A stretch of 64,000 nt of DNA, from positions 62,001-126,000 of the forward strand of contig QNQO01001814.1 of assembly GCA_003290165.1 (NCBI GenBank). Direction: 5' to 3'. The position numbers and the translations under genes were made by a program. Of the stretch, positions 1 to 12,789 are shown in pieces. The notes beneath the pieces were generated by a model. That model made no database searches and was not told the origin of the DNA. It saw only the letters and a program-made list of their open reading frames with translations. The number at the start of each line of letters is the position of its first letter. The stretch's first letter is position 1. The DNA comes from Berberis thunbergii (lineage: Eukaryota > Streptophyta > Magnoliopsida > Ranunculales > Berberidaceae).

Positions 1-486
1 CAATGCATGGTAAGCAATGGCAATATGTTGAGCATGGAGATCAGTGTTTTCTTTTCTATAAATGATTTGATGAATAAGTTAGAGTTGATATGAGGATCAG
101 AAGAGCTAGTACAATATAATCAACTTTGTCAGTTAAGTAGCTTTAGATCATACTTAATATCATTACTTTATAATATAGCAATAAAAAAATAAAAGAATGC
201 AATGTAAAGAACCAAATCAAGAATAATATCAGCAACAATTTATGCTATTTGTAATTAAACAGAGGGAAGATGTTGATGTATGAAATTCATATTAGGGTCT
301 CTTTTAAACACATGATCGTTTATAGACAAAAATGTATATTAGCAAAAAACTTGGAAACTATTTGTTTAGGTAAAAAATTGTACACCTCGTGCGTGATCTC
401 GGTAGACAAAAAAATTTACGTTATTTCTGGATTATGTTAAGTTTGTCAAGGTGCCCTTTGTTTTTCTTTAATAGTTTTCTTTGTCT

Positions 487-568
487 GGAATCATAAGCTC
501 AAAATGGTGGAGCAACCCAAACCAGATTTGGTTAGGGGAGGATGGTGGTTCGAATCCACCTGATTCCG
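487..568 (+). tRNA. tRNA-like sequence (degenerate tRNA or SINE head)
   Basis: A 7-bp acceptor stem is visible (GGAATCA at 487-493 with TGATTCC at 561-567). A D-arm-like hairpin GCTC/GAGC (497-500 with 510-513) and a perfect T arm (GGTGG-TTCGAAT-CCACC, 544-560) containing a B-box match GGTTCGAATCC follow. The middle is irregular: a CCAAA/TTTGG stem with a short loop and no clean 7-base anticodon loop, and the spacing to the T arm is longer than in a class I tRNA. Functional decoding is therefore doubtful. It may be a tRNA pseudogene, an organelle-derived tRNA relic, or the head of a tRNA-derived SINE. Confidence 0.4.
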
Positions 569-652
569 CATTTCAGTTTCTTGTAGGAGTGCAGCGATGT
601 AAATTGGAGTGTGCGGGGATGTAAATAATTCTATTTGCTGAGTGTGAATACT

Positions 653-802
653 TTAGCATTATGCATGTTGGCTTACCTCTTAAGTCATGATGGTTCATAA
701 GAGTCAAGTTAGAATCGAAATCATGGGTTAGCATTATGCATGTTGGCTTACCTCTTAAGTCATGATGGTTCATAAGAGTCAAGTTAGAATCAAAATCATG
801 GG
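653..802. repeat. 75-bp tandem duplication
   Basis: Two head-to-tail copies (653-727 and 728-802) are almost identical; the one difference I see is G versus A near the end. Each contains GCATTATGCATGTTGGC. The near identity suggests a recent slippage or template-switch duplication. Confidence 0.9.
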
Positions 803-1783
803 TTACTCTCAGTGAACAGTGTCTGATCAAATTTGATTGAGTTTAATTCTAAAATTTATAATATATATATATTTAACTTAAAATTGAGTTTAATTCTAAA
901 ATTTATAGATATATTCTAATTTATTAACTCTAATTTATTATAAATGACTAATTTATTATAAATGACACGTAGCAATAACCCTTGAATAATTTATAGAAAA
1001 TTTTCATGTGTGCATCCCGAGGGGGATGGACGACTCCATCCCTCCCTCGCTGTTTTCCTCGCCCACTTCCTCGACATTTAGAATTTTCGAAATTTGAAAT
1101 CACATTTGCCGGCTTGATGGTATTCAATTTTGATTTGAATCCCTCTCTGCTATTCCTAAACACGGCATTTACATGTGTCATGCATCCATCTCCATCAACG
1201 CATAAGAACCATCGATCCTTGCCGACTTAGTTTTCAATAACCCTATGTGCCAATTGATCCACGTGCTCCTCACCTCAACTATACATTATATACTACCAAA
1301 TATATTTCGTCTATCCTCTCTAGGGTTCCAATAAATACGCTCTCCTCTTCTCTTCTCTTCTCTCATTTCTTTACCGTCTCCTTCCTTCCTTCTCTCTTGC
1401 TCTCTGGTTCTAATCCTTCATACAAATAGGTTAAGAAGCATGATGACTCCACAATCACAATAGAGCTCTCTTCATAAATAATTAATAGATTAGTTAGCAG
1501 TGTCCCTATAAATATGCTTCGTATATGATCTTACTAGTACTATTATCAGAGCTAAATTAAACTTCTATCATAGCATGTGTCCTTAAACAACAAAAGGAGA
1601 AAAGGAGTGAGTGCATTACAACATAAATCAGTAACTCCAAGGAGTTTAAGACGCTCTAGACTATAATCACATTCGATCTAAGCTTCCAGTACTACCATAC
1701 TACATCCCTTAGCACTTCGAATCTCCCAACTTTTCATTGAATCAAAAGTAGCAATCAATATAAACAATCATCGATCCCTAATT
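803..1783. other. AT-rich intergenic or transposon-internal DNA
   Basis: No gene was recognised. There is a short imperfect duplication of an AT-rich block around 840-905 and a pyrimidine-rich stretch at 1340-1400. Short open frames here have no recognisable domain. The stretch could belong to the CACTA element whose right end lies at 2662, but no left terminus was found. Confidence 0.5.
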
Positions 1784-1887
1784 TCATCCTAAATAAAAGA
1801 GAACCCTGATGAACCCTAATTTCATCATAAATAAAAGAGAGAGAGAGAGAGAGGGTACCTGTTCGGTTGCAGTGGCTGATCGATTTT

Positions 1888-2075
1888 GAAGTCGAGGGAA
1901 GTCGATTGAAGTCGAGGGAAGTCGAGGGAGGAGCAGGGAAGTCGAGGGAGGAGCAGGGAAATCGAGGGAGCAGGGAAGGAGGCGAGGAGGGAAGTCGAGG
2001 GAGGGAGCAGGGAAGGAGAAGGAGCAGGGAGAAGTCGAGTCGAGGGAGGGAACCAGGTCGAGGGAGAGAAGGAGC
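1888..2075. repeat. Purine-rich minisatellite (GAAGTCGAGGGAGGAGCAGG-like units)
   Basis: Imperfect direct repeats of GAAGTCGAGGGA and GGAGCAGGGAA run for about 190 bases with strong purine bias on the plus strand. The repeat keeps frames open on both strands, so the open frames across it are probably not genes. It lies just inside the CACTA subterminal array. Confidence 0.75.
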
Positions 2076-2164
2076 GCGCAGGTCAATTTTGTGAAATATT
2101 TGTCGATGAAAGTCGAGGAGGGAAGGTCGAGCGCCAAAAATAGTCGGCCCAATTTTTTTTTCTT

Positions 2165-2662
2165 TTCATGTAGCCACGGTTTTTAGCCGTTGCTAGAGCT
2201 AGCCACGGTTTAAAACCGTTGCTAAATTTGTTTTTGCAACGGTTTTTAGCCGTTGCTATACCTAGCCACGGTTAAAAACCGTTGCTAAATTTTTTTGTTG
2301 CAATGGTTATGAGTCGTTGCTAAGCCTAGCCACGGTTTAAAACCGTTGCTAAATTTGTTTTTTGCAACGGTTTTGAGCCATTGCTAGATCTAGCCACCGT
2401 TCAGAACCGTTGCTAAATTTTTTTTTGCAACGGTTTGGAGCCGTTGCTAATACTGCCCACGGTCCGGAGCCGTTGCTACTATTAGCCACGGTTTTTAGCC
2501 GTGCCAACTATACCAACGGTTTGAAACCGTGGCCAGGGTGTTTATTACCCACGATTTTAAGCCGTTGGTACTTATAGCTACGGTTTTTTGCCGTGGCAAA
2601 TGCACCAACGGTTTAGAACCGTGGTCTGCTCGGCGTAGCTAAATGCCCCTTTTGGTGTAGTG
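2165..2662. mobile_element. Right terminus of a CACTA (En/Spm) transposon with subterminal repeat array
   Basis: The segment ends in TTTTGGTGTAGTG (2650-2662), the reverse complement of CACTACACCAAAA, which is the hallmark terminus of the CACTA superfamily. Inside it lie about twenty short palindromic units of the type AACGGTTTTTAGCCGTT, alternating with CCACGG-armed versions. Subterminal repeats of this kind are the transposase-binding regions in known CACTA elements. The flanking ATT (2663-2665) may be the 3-bp target duplication. The left end was not found in the window. The same family recurs at 59180. Confidence 0.88.
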
Positions 2663-2665
2663 ATT

Positions 2666-5600
2666 ATCTCCTTATCCAGCAATAGAAGCTACAAACCTAC
2701 AGTAAAAGCCAGTAATGTGGAGGGAGCTAGAAGGGAAATGACACTACAGTTAAGCAAACGAAAATTGGAAGTTTGGAATACCACTTTTCAGGAGATCAAT
2801 TGCAACAAAAAGAAACCCATCTTACTGAGGCTGACAATGAGGAAATAACCCTTGTCTCTGTTGCACCTCCTTCCTTGGTCACTCTTGCTATTGTTCAAAC
2901 TTCAGTAGCTATCTCCAGTACAAATACTTCCTGTTGGGTTCCATCCATTACCATCTATGCTCATGTCATTAGTTCAGCAGTTTACGGTACTCCTCCTTCT
3001 TAGGTTTTTCACAGATTCAGGTGACCACCTATGAAGGGTCACCCCCTTCATCATGATTCTCACATGGAACACTAGAGGCGCACGGTCTCCTAAGGCATTC
3101 CGCAATCTAAAGACCCTCTTCCGACATTCCAATTTAGATATTTTTCTTTTTGAAACTAAGGCTAGCTCTGCCAAAATGGACCATACTCATCAAAGACTGG
3201 GCTTTTGATATGGACTTTCGGTTCCGACGTAAATATTACTAATTTCTCTCTTCTAGAAGGAAAGTATCCATCTCACTGTTTTTTCTTATGAATATTACTT
3301 TAAGTGTACTATTGCTAATTACTATGCTACTGATGTCTAGTCGGCTCTTTTTGTCTATGGAAAATCGAATCTAGCTCGCCGAGTTCAATTTTTTAACACA
3401 ATGCTATAGGTTTATGCTCTTCAACCCCTCCTGAGAATTGTCATTGGAAATCTCAATGACTTTACTGACAAATTAGGGGGCAACAAGCCTTTTGGCACTG
3501 CTCTCAGTCATCTCAGAAACTTCATTGACACACATCAACTAATTGATCTCCTCTACAAGGTTCTAAGTTCATTTGGAATAATAAAAGGAAATATTATCAA
3601 GGTATTAAAGCTAAGCTAGACAAAGTTCTTGCAAATACTAACTGGATGGAACTCTTCCCTTCAGCTTCTTGCAGATCTATCCATGCTCCTTCCTTGGATC
3701 ACAAGGCAGTTTCCTTACAGTTGGTTAGTAATGATACATGCCTCCCTAAACCCTTTAAAAAATTTCATATGTTGGCTAGGGATCCTCACTGCTGTCAGAT
3801 AGTGTCTTCTACTTGGGTCCCTCGTAGACGTCCTTCTCCCACTAGTAATTTCATTTCCAAAACCAAAAAGCTTAATCATGCTATTTCTAGGTGGAAGAAA
3901 ATTGATTTCTGCAATATCCATGTTTCCATTCTCGATACTAGATAGGCCCTGGATAAGCTCCAAAGTGAACCTCCTTCCCAGGAAAATATGGAGGTCATTA
4001 CTTTCCTAGAGTCTCATCTTTCGAAACTCCTGCTCCGTGAAGAACTGTTCTGGCAGAATAAATCTAGTGCCTCCTGGCTCCATGACGACGACATGAATAC
4101 CAAATTCTTCCATTTCACTACCCTCATCCGACGAAAATCTAACAATATCCTGAAACTTAAGGATTCGTCAAATAATTGGTGTTCTGATCCTTTGTCTATG
4201 GGTCAGGTTTATAATGGATACTTCTTGGATATTTTTCAGTCCTCGAGTCCTTCCCTGGACACTAGTATCCTCCAACTCTTTCACCATGTTGTCTCCAATT
4301 TCGATAATAAGGTTTTTCTGGTTGTCCCTTCCACAGAACAAATCTTGGAAGTCGTGTTTGCCATGGGCAGCCACAAAGCCCCAAGTCTTGATGGGTTCCA
4401 CACTTTCTTCTTCCAATTATATTAGGACATTGTCCACCACGATGTCATTGGAGCGGTCCATAAATTTTTCTACACTCGACAAATGGACCCTAAGCTCAAT
4501 GAAACCTTTATTGCCTTGATTTTGAAAGCAGGGATACCCAATCACTCCATACAAATTTAGACCTATTGGGCTTTGCAATGTCATTTACAAGGTTATTTCC
4601 AAGATCCTTGCAAATCGACTTAAACCTCTCCTTGACGGGATCATCTCTTCCAACCCTGGGCCATTCTTCAAAGGTTGGTCCATTGCCGAAAACATCAGTA
4701 TTGCTCATGAGACCTTCTTCCAAATGCAACACTTTTGAAGAAAGCCGCAAGGCTGGATGGCCATCAAGATTGACATGGCTAAAGCCTATGATCAGATAGA
4801 ATGTTCTTTCTTTTTCCAAATCTTCAGACAATTGGGTTTCGTTAGGGAGTGGGCCGATTTAATCGAACAATGTATCTCCACTACTTCCCTACGTGTTCTG
4901 CTTAATGGTTCCCCCTTTTTGTTTTGAAGCCTACAAGAAGGCTTTGACAAGGTGACCCTCTTTCCCCTATCTTTTCATTTTGGTTGTCGAGGCCTTCTCT
5001 CGCCCGCTGGCTAAAGCGGAAGAGGATGGTCACATAAAAGGTATTAAAGTCAGACAAAGTTCCCCATCCCTCAGTAATTCTCTTTATGCTAATGATGTCT
5101 TTCACAAAGATTTGCAACAAATTGCTTTAAACAGGAGGGATGGCATTTCTTTGCGCCTCTCTGATTGAAGCTCACTCGGTCAAAGACATCATTCATCAAT
5201 ACTATCAAGCCTCGGGCCAAGGTGTCAATTTTGAAAAATCCTCCATTTTCTATAGCTCCAATGTTCACCCCAAACACGCTAAAATGATCAATAGGATTTT
5301 AGGATCTAACTTCTATAATCCTAAAGACAAATACTTGGAGTCTCCTCTTTTGCTTTCTAAAGGCTAAAGATTTCCAAATTTTAATGGACAAAATCCTTTC
5401 CAAACTCTCTGCTTGGAAATCTAAAGTCCTTTCTCAGGCTGGTCGAATTGTCATGATAAAGGTTGTTCTTAGTTTCATTATTGTTTACACCATGCAAACT
5501 TTTCTTCTGTCATCTTCTATTTCAATCAATTTATTGCAACTTCTGGTGGAACGGACACAAACAAGGCACATCCAAACACTTTTGTACTTGGAAGCGCATT

Positions 5601-6133
5601 GCTTCACCCCGCCACCTTGGGGGTCTTAATATTCTTTCTTTTAGGAATAGAAATCTCGCCCTTATGGCAAACAATGTGTGAAATATCATCTCTTTTCCAC
5701 ACACTTAGCAGGCTTGCCATCTCAAGGCTATCTACTTTCACTCTAAGAGCATGTTCCGTATCTTGAAGTCTCCTTCCCAAGCCTCATTTGCCTGGCGATG
5801 TACTTTTCAGGCTCTTTCTTGAATGAAACCATTCCTTCGCTGTCAATTGCTTTTGGGGGAACATATTGACATTTGGAATGACGTATAGGTTAAATGTGGG
5901 CTTTTGTTATCGGATTGTAAGCTAGACCCTCAAGCTCCTGATCGACCTTCCTCCATCTCGGACCTTTGACAATCTCCCCTTCTAATGTTACCCACAAGAA
6001 CACGGACCTTATCCGATCCCGTTTACCAGCTCAAGTGGCTCAGAAAATGACTTACATTTGTCTCGGCCATATGACTCACACTGACAAACTCATTTGGTTA
6101 GGAGATAAAAAATGCATTTTCTCTGTTAGGAAT
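2666..6133 (+). pseudogene. L1-type LINE retrotransposon, 5' part (broken ORF2)
   Basis: From about 3053 the translation shows the start of an APE-type endonuclease (LTWNTRGARSPKAFRNLKTL). A reverse transcriptase follows, with RPIGLCNVIYKVISKILANR near 4560 and an AYDQIE motif near 4780. Downstream C-terminal LINE sequence includes LSKLSAWKSKVLSQAGR near 5390. Several stops and frameshifts show it is dead. The frame runs up to the target site GGAAT (6129-6133), is interrupted there by LTR element A, and resumes at 14613. An upstream block at about 2770-3000 may be the end of ORF1. The CACTA right end abuts its left side, so the 5' part is cut off. Confidence 0.85.
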
Positions 6134-6434
6134 TGAAGCAGTCGATTTTCGCTTCCTGTTTTGACTTAATCCCGCTGACTTGCTCACCTGCACAAGTAAT
6201 GCACGTAAGCCATGGACCACCATTGTGGTCGCTGATGGCACTCCAATGCTAAAGTCAGATAGGGATCTAAGGAAGGTGTAATGTTGTAGCAGGGAATTTG
6301 TAGTGTACCTTAGGTTACCAACCTCATGTCTTATTTATACTGCAAGGAGTCTTGGTTCTACCAGACCATCAAGGGCGTAGTTTAGGAAGGAGATATTCGA
6401 GGAGATCCTTCTCTAATTAGGAGTCCTGTTTAGG
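6134..6434 (-). repeat. Element A 3' LTR, truncated
   Basis: It matches the first ~300 bases of the right LTR as read on the plus strand (starting TGAAGCAGTCG versus TGATGTAGTC) and stops matching near 6434, after AATTAGGAGTC. The outer boundary and its target duplication are intact, so the loss was internal; compared with element B it removed the rest of the LTR and the polypurine tract. Confidence 0.8.
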
Positions 6435-6519
6435 TCATCTACAGTGTAGAGTCTGACTCTTCCACTTTCTTTGTTGTTGAAGATACTGTTCTCATTAGAA
6501 AAGATTGTTCATCTTCTTC

Positions 6520-9021
6520 ATGACTCAACAAAAGCTTCTTGACGACGCAACCTTGGCCAAGGGCCTAGAGTTTTTGAAGACAGGTCGTTGTTCGAGCCTA
6601 GCCTTGCCAAAATTCATACGAAGTTTGGGGTCCTTGAGGACCTATCATTTTATGTCTTGACGGGTGATCAAATGTCAATGTCACATTTGGCCGGTTTCAT
6701 CTGCTTGCATTATGGGATGCTTCAAATTGGAGTGTGTTTTTTGGTTCTAAACGTGATTTTGGAGTTCTTGACTCTCCTAGAGATTCCTCTAGCCTAGTTG
6801 GGGCCTAATGGATATAGGATCATCCTCTTGATTCTGATCAGTGCTAAGGAGGCCGACGTCAGCGTGACTCCACAAGTAATTCAGTTGCTAACTTCTCCCC
6901 GATTAAAGGGTAACACTGTCTGTAAGATGATGTCACCGGTTTGCTTTGTGAATCTGCCCGATGATTTCAAGTTCTGGCAGAAGTATTGCTTCTTGGCCCC
7001 TGCGGATTCGAAGTATTTTCAATGCAAAGGTCATCCTCTTGAGCTAGAGTTCAGGCCGCTTTGTAAGTTCAACCATTTCTCGTGACTTTGATATGCTTGA
7101 TCGCAAGCTAGCTACTCATTACTTGTGTTTCTTCGCAGGGAGGTATCCTACTACTCCTTTAACCTTAGAGGAGCAAAACATCATGGAGACGTTTCGCGGC
7201 TTGCCAAAGAGGAATGTGGTCGATGTCATAAGAGTTTCCAACTTCATCTATAATGGGAGTGTTGTGAGACAACTGGCACGTTGCCCCCACTCTGTACCGA
7301 GTATTACAAATTAAGTTGGAAGATGGGGCCGCTGCTAGCGCCAAAGCTCACATTCCGTCTGACGTGAAGGAGCCGTCTGAAATGCTTGCTTCTTTTGTGA
7401 AAAAGTGATCCCATGTTAGAACTAAGTTGCCTTGAGCACGACCCGCTACAATTAGAGAAGAAAGTGAGCCTGCTAAGCCTGGCGGGGCGGAGACTGATGT
7501 GTCCAGCTTGGATAAATGTTACCTACGATTTGCAGGCGTTGTAGACAAGTCAAATCTTAGTGACGTGTAGGCCAAAGCTTTGAATGATTGTTTGGTGCGG
7601 GTCACAATGGTTGTTTCTGTTGTTGTTGAATCACGCGGGGCTGTTTCGATAGAAGGCTTCTGTGAAGACCTGTCTGAGGTTGTGGAATCCGATCGTTCCA
7701 CTGGTACGCTTTCTTATAGTGGTCATGGTGCTGTTGGCCAGGTTTTCCATAGTCTGCATTGTTCACCGTCTCGTTCCAGGCCTCAGCTAGAAGCGTTGGA
7801 GGGTCCTTTGGATAATTCACTCCCTCCTCTCCGTTCGGATCCCGTTGAGCCGTCTCACACCAAAGGGTCGGTTGTTCTTGACAAAGGAAAAGCCACAGAG
7901 GAGAGCCTGAGGATAGCGGCAACCATAAAGGGTGGTGCAGGCGAAATTCCTTATCTGGGAAAGCTTCATCTGGATGTTCGGATAAGCCTGTTTGCACTAG
8001 ACTTAGTAAAGACGAATTCACAAATCTGGCACCAAGAGGTGGACATAAAGTATGCTTCGAGGAAGCATATAAGAAAGCGTCACAGCTGGTTGATGGATTG
8101 CGTTCCAAAACCCGATGAGGATATGCTAGAAGGGTGTATGGACAAGGGCTTGAAGTACCTTATGCTGGGTATGTCTTACTTAAGCCACGTGCCATTGTTG
8201 GGAAGGAAGTCGAGGTTGCTCGTGAGAGGGTACACACTTTGGAGCGTGTCTTCTCGCACATGCAGGCATTGTATTCTGATGTGTTTTATGAAATTGATCG
8301 ACTATTGAAGTAAGCTGAGGAGAAGAGCCTGGATAAGTCAACCGTGGCCATTGAGATTCAAGGGGCTTGTCTGGAGGTCCTTGAGCGTGATCTGTCAGAG
8401 GCGGTGTCCGAGAGAAATAGACTCAAACAGGAGTTGGACATGACCTGCCGAGATGTAGAGGTTGCGTATGAAGCTGTGGCTAAGGCGCGTTCTGAACTGC
8501 ATTCTCTTACTGAAGATAATGCTTCGAAGGAAGCCAACTGTGCTGCTCAGAAGCAACAGTTAGAATCCGATGCGCAGTTCAATGCTTGAGAGGCGAGGAA
8601 AGCCGAGGACCAGCTCAAATTGGAGTGGCATGAGCTTAGTGCTGTGAAGAGCAATCTGGCCACAGAGCAGTCACAGGTCAATGCGCTGACTGGCAAGTTG
8701 AAGCTATTGGAGCGTGAAATTGTTGATGCAAAGGTGCGAAAGGAGGAACTTCTTCAGGAACAAGGCAAATGTGAGTTCCACGGGGTTGTACATAGCAGGC
8801 TGGAGCTACTGGCATTGATAAAGGAGGAGCATCCAGAGTGGGATCTCGGCTGTTATAAGAAGATGTCGTATGTAGACTTGTCTGCTACCCTTGCGTCATC
8901 GGACGAGGAAGATAGTTTAGGGCCTGATGTCAAGGTCGTGGCGCATGTGGACGCAACTTCTGTTCCTTTTTCAACTAGGCTTAGCTCTTTTGTTTTTGTA
9001 CCTTCTCTTGATAAGGAGTAA
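6520..9021 (+). pseudogene. Antisense gene of element A: gypsy-type transposon domain plus coiled coil
   Basis: This is a coding region on the strand opposite to gag. It starts at ATG 6520. The N-terminal block (KFGVLEDLSFYVLTGDQMS, then LGPNGYRIILLILISAKEAD and FWQKYCFLAPADSKYFQ) resembles the plant 'putative gypsy type transposon' domain (PF04195), judged from memory. A predicted intron with consensus ends (GTAAGT at 7063, CAG ending at 7138, 76 bp) joins two coding blocks in phase. The C-terminal half (8344-9021) is a heptad-rich coiled coil ending in a conserved EEHPEWDL...YKKMSY motif. In-frame stops (for example at 8587) and a frameshift near 7260 show decay. The same gene and intron occur in element B. 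Its function is unknown. Confidence 0.75.
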
Positions 9022-9499
9022 ACTTTGTGTGTTTGTACCCCTTTCCGTTTTGACCATTAATGAAAACAATTTATCTATTTCGTGTTTGTTGTCTCTATTG
9101 CATGTTTTTCATTTCGCCTTGTTGTCGTGCTTTGGCTGGTTGAATCAATAAAATGTTGACTGGTCTGTCTACGATAGAGAGTTTGACTGTTTTGCGTTAC
9201 AAATTACTTAGGGTCATCGTTGTGTAGTCATGTCTGATAGTAGGCATGTTGCGAACATTTTAGCTAAGGGTTGAGTAGCCCAAGCTGTCTCTTGTCCCCA
9301 AAGTAAGTTGCTTGAGGCTTACCTCACTTGTCAGATCGGTCGACTGTAGCTACTATGGGCGAGTTACAATGGCTGAGCGTATGTGTCAGAGCATTCGTGC
9401 CGAGTCAGGCACTGTAAGCTCGGGTTGGCATCCTAAGTAATTTTTATCTGGGCACTAGCCATACAACCTTTGTATCAGCGTGAGTGACCTTTGCTAATA

Positions 9500-10275
9500 T
9501 TAGAATGTCAGTCTGTTTGAGCATGAAGACGCTGACTCAGCTAGATTCATGTTTGCGGCCACTATTTTGAATGAAAACGGTGGTCGCGTGGCAAGCTGCT
9601 TGGGACTCCCACCTTCTGAACCATCTATGCCCGAGCAATGTAGGCTACAAATTTGGGGAGTGAAGGTTTGGCGACAATGCTGAAGAACAGTAGCCCCGTG
9701 ACAAGTCATCGACATCAGTTAAGGGCTGACCAGTTTCCCATTATTCGAACCATCTACACTCGCCCCACGTAGTGGGGGCTACTAGTTCAAGTAAAAAGGG
9801 TTCGACAACCAGGCTGAAAAGCAGTGGTCCCGTGGCAAGCTATCGAGATCAGTTCGGGAATGACTAGGCTCTCACCTTCTAAATCATCTACACTTGTGCG
9901 TATCAAGTTAAAAATTTGGGAGTTTTAGGAGGCCACACTGAAAACAGTGGTCTCGTGGCAAGCCGTCGGAATCAATTTACTGCTAACTAGGCTCTCACCT
10001 TCTAAACTATCTACACCTGTGCAACGGGGTCTACAAGCCCAAGGTTGGTAATTTGGCGGCCACACTGAAAAATAGTAGTCCCTTGGCAAGCCTTCAGAAT
10101 CAATTCGGGACTGACTAAGCTCCCATCTTTAAAACTATATACACCTGCACAGTGGGGCTACAAGTCCAGGGTTAGTAATTTGGTGGCCACGCTGAAAAGC
10201 GGTGGTTCAGTGGCGAGCTGTCAGAATCAGTTCGGGACTGATTAGGCTCCCACCTTCCAAATTATCTACACCCAT
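9500..10275. repeat. Tandem array of ~125-bp units in element A
   Basis: About six diverged units can be aligned on the anchor CAGTGGTCCCGTGGCAAGC (near 9571, 9689, 9823, 9944, 10072 and 10198), each followed by TCGGGACTGACTAGGCTCC-like sequence. Element B has the homologous array in reverse complement at 25390-26220, so the array belongs to the family. Confidence 0.85.
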
Positions 10276-11969
10276 GTTGGAGAGGGGTTCTTCTCGTTTG
10301 AGGGCATGTGAACCCATGTCCTCTATTGTCGAGCACTGTGTGGATGACATTGCCTTAAAATAACAACCATCCGTAGCTACGGTCCGTGCGTCAAGGAGGC
10401 TTTGGATTTGTGACCGTGCCTTGCATGTAGTAGAATATTGTTTGAATGGTGGACCGAGTGGATTGAGCCTTTGGGCTTGCGAAGGAAGAGTTAGGGTTTT
10501 ATGTACGATTGCGCTACGTGTACGACATAGATCCCACGGTGACACGTGTATGGCGTAGGTTGCAAGACGGTTGAGCAATGATTACTCCCCCTGAATTGAT
10601 GGGGTTGCATGTAACGCCATTAATTGAGTGAATGCGGTCTATGCACTTTCATTGGGAATCGTTGTTTCCTCATTTCCCACACAATATTCTATGCTTAGCA
10701 GTTAATGTAGGAGACCTGTTTGGTGAACCATTACGCCTATATAATGGTATTTTCCAATCATTGTAGGCACTATCTTTCACAGAGTTTATCTCCTAAATGT
10801 TCTTGTTTGAAGAAAATGCTTTGAGTTTTCCAAAAGCTGAAAGGGAGATCTCTAGCAATGGAGTCCTTGAATTTTCTGACATTTGCACTAATCATGCACA
10901 ACAATAGTTGTTGTTATGCATGGTCACCTGTTCTAGGTGGGCACGCAGTTGATCTGTTGAGGTTTCGTAATTTCTTATCATGGCTCGAAGTAGTAGTATG
11001 AATTCTTTCTCAAGGGAAGAGTTTGTCGTTCACCTGCTGGTGCCTTATCGTTGTTCCTGAATGTTTAATTTCAGAGATAGCATTAGCATCCATCGTCCGA
11101 AAGCCTGCCCCCACTACTTCTCGATTAGTTCTGTCGCTGCGTCGCGCTAGAAGTCGTTATCTGGGTCGAGGCGGAGTTGGACATGGCCCGTCGGAATGGG
11201 CCATTGATTCCCAAATATTCCTGATTTCTTTGCATGGGAAGGTATATGTGATCTGAGCTCATCTAATACTTGTCCCAAGTTCATAGAGTGTGTGAGTTGG
11301 GCTGCCATTTTTGCTAGTGCTCCTGATTGCCGATTTTGTACCATCTCAGACCATATTTGAGGGATATGTCTGTGGAAGCATTTGAACATGATGTTTTTCT
11401 CCTGATCTTGCTCAGTTCAGTCTTCTTCGGATGCCCCCCGTAGTAGAATTGTCTAAACGAGTCTTTTATTTCGTGTCGCACTATATTCAGATGCTTGTAA
11501 TATGTAGTCTTTTGTATCCGCCTCAAAACGCTTGTTGTTACATCTTTTCAATAATCAATCAAGTTTGTTTTCGTAATTCTTCATTTATTTCCTAAATGAT
11601 TGCAAATCACATAAATTTTTAAGAACTAACACTCTACATTGACTATGGAAAGGGAAACAAACGACTGAAAGTAGACTAACTGTCTACGGATAGAAATTGA
11701 TCATGGCCTTGAAGTGAATTTGATTTGCTTTTGTGGATTGTTCAGCAGACTGTTGATACGCTTCAGAGGTAACTGAAGAGTAAACCTTGTAGAGGGGTCA
11801 ATCTCTGTACCGATGGAACGTAGTGGGTTGTATTCTCGCTTGCCTTAGCCTCTCCATTTTGCGGGGCGAGGGAGCTTATAGCTCTTGCATTGTTTGAAGG
11901 CGATACCTACACTGTCATTTGGCTCGACACTGGTTTAGGCTGCCTCGCAATATGTAGCTAGATCTGGGA
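10276..11969 (-). other. Element A internal region without recognisable pol
   Basis: No reverse transcriptase or integrase motif was seen on the minus strand. A short frame around 11150-11390 contains NRQSGALAKMAAQ, which faintly resembles the end of a gypsy RNase H domain and may be a pol remnant or chance. The stretch aligns with element B around 24020-24900. Confidence 0.5.
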
Positions 11970-12455
11970 TCATTCTATTTGTTTTAGTGCGGTGTAATGG
12001 CAGCCTCGTGTCGCTGGTTGTTCTCCGCGTATTATCCCTTCTGAGTGGTTAGCAGTGTACCTAACACATTGGTGAAGGGAGGAGACTACTGCCTCCATCT
12101 GATGGAGCCATGATCTTCCCAGGATACGATTGTAAGTCGACGGTGTGTCTACGACCATGAAGTCCAGAAACAGGACCTTTCTTAGTTGCGACTCTCCTAC
12201 CACTATTGCCAACCTTATCTTTCTGATCGGGAAACACTTCTCTCTGTTGAATCCAATCAGCAGGTAGTCTGAGGACGTCAAGTTTTCCTTCTTGAGGTCC
12301 ATACTACAGAACACATTGTAGAATAGGACATAGAGTGAGCTTCTTGTGTCCACCAGAGTTCTCTTTACCTCCCATCTTGCGATGGAGACCAAGATGACTA
12401 AGGCGTCGTTGTGCGATGCTCGGACTCGTTCGAGATCTTTATCCGTAAAGGTCAA
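11970..12455 (-). pseudogene. Element A aspartic protease (RVP) remnant
   Basis: An open stretch of about 160 codons resembles plant gypsy retroviral-type proteases, with VLFYNVFCSMDLKKENLT followed by LIGFNREKCFPI and LFLDFMVVD. The active-site triplet expected as D-T/S-G reads D-T-R here (VDTRSS), so catalysis is unlikely. In an active element this enzyme would mature the Gag-Pol polyprotein. It lies downstream of gag in element orientation and is followed by no recognisable polymerase. Confidence 0.75.
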
Positions 12456-12789
12456 GGTGGGAATGGGGCTGTGTACTCATGAGTAGCAGATGTGTTTCCT
12501 CGAGCGCAGGTTGCATTCACATCTCCAGTAGAGTTCGCTTGCAGGACCTGTACAACTAGTTTTCATTCGGTCCGACTCCATTAAGGACATATATTATTCC
12601 TGGAGTCTCCTTCGCCATTTCTTTAACTGACTCCCTCTAGTCCTAGGTTTGTTCTGATCGCTTCTTAGAGTTCAGGAATTCTTTCAGATTTCCTCTGCGG
12701 ATCCAGTAATCAACCTCATACTTCAAACTCTTACAATTATTGGTATCGGGCCACCCTCCTTGTGGTACACGCAGTACTTGTCGTTGTCA

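Noticed and set aside
653..802. CRISPR-like direct repeats
   Set aside because: Two adjacent copies without spacers, in a plant nuclear genome; a simple tandem duplication.
1784..2152. Open frames on both strands across a purine-rich tract
   Set aside because: The tract is a low-complexity minisatellite that lacks stops by composition; no domain is seen.
7602..8108. Minus-strand frame of 168 codons
   Set aside because: It is the complement of the antisense gene of element A; composition suggests a shadow frame.
11147..11389. RNase H-like NRQSGALAKMAAQ segment
   Set aside because: The match is short and isolated, with no catalytic residues recognised; kept only as a possible remnant in the region note.
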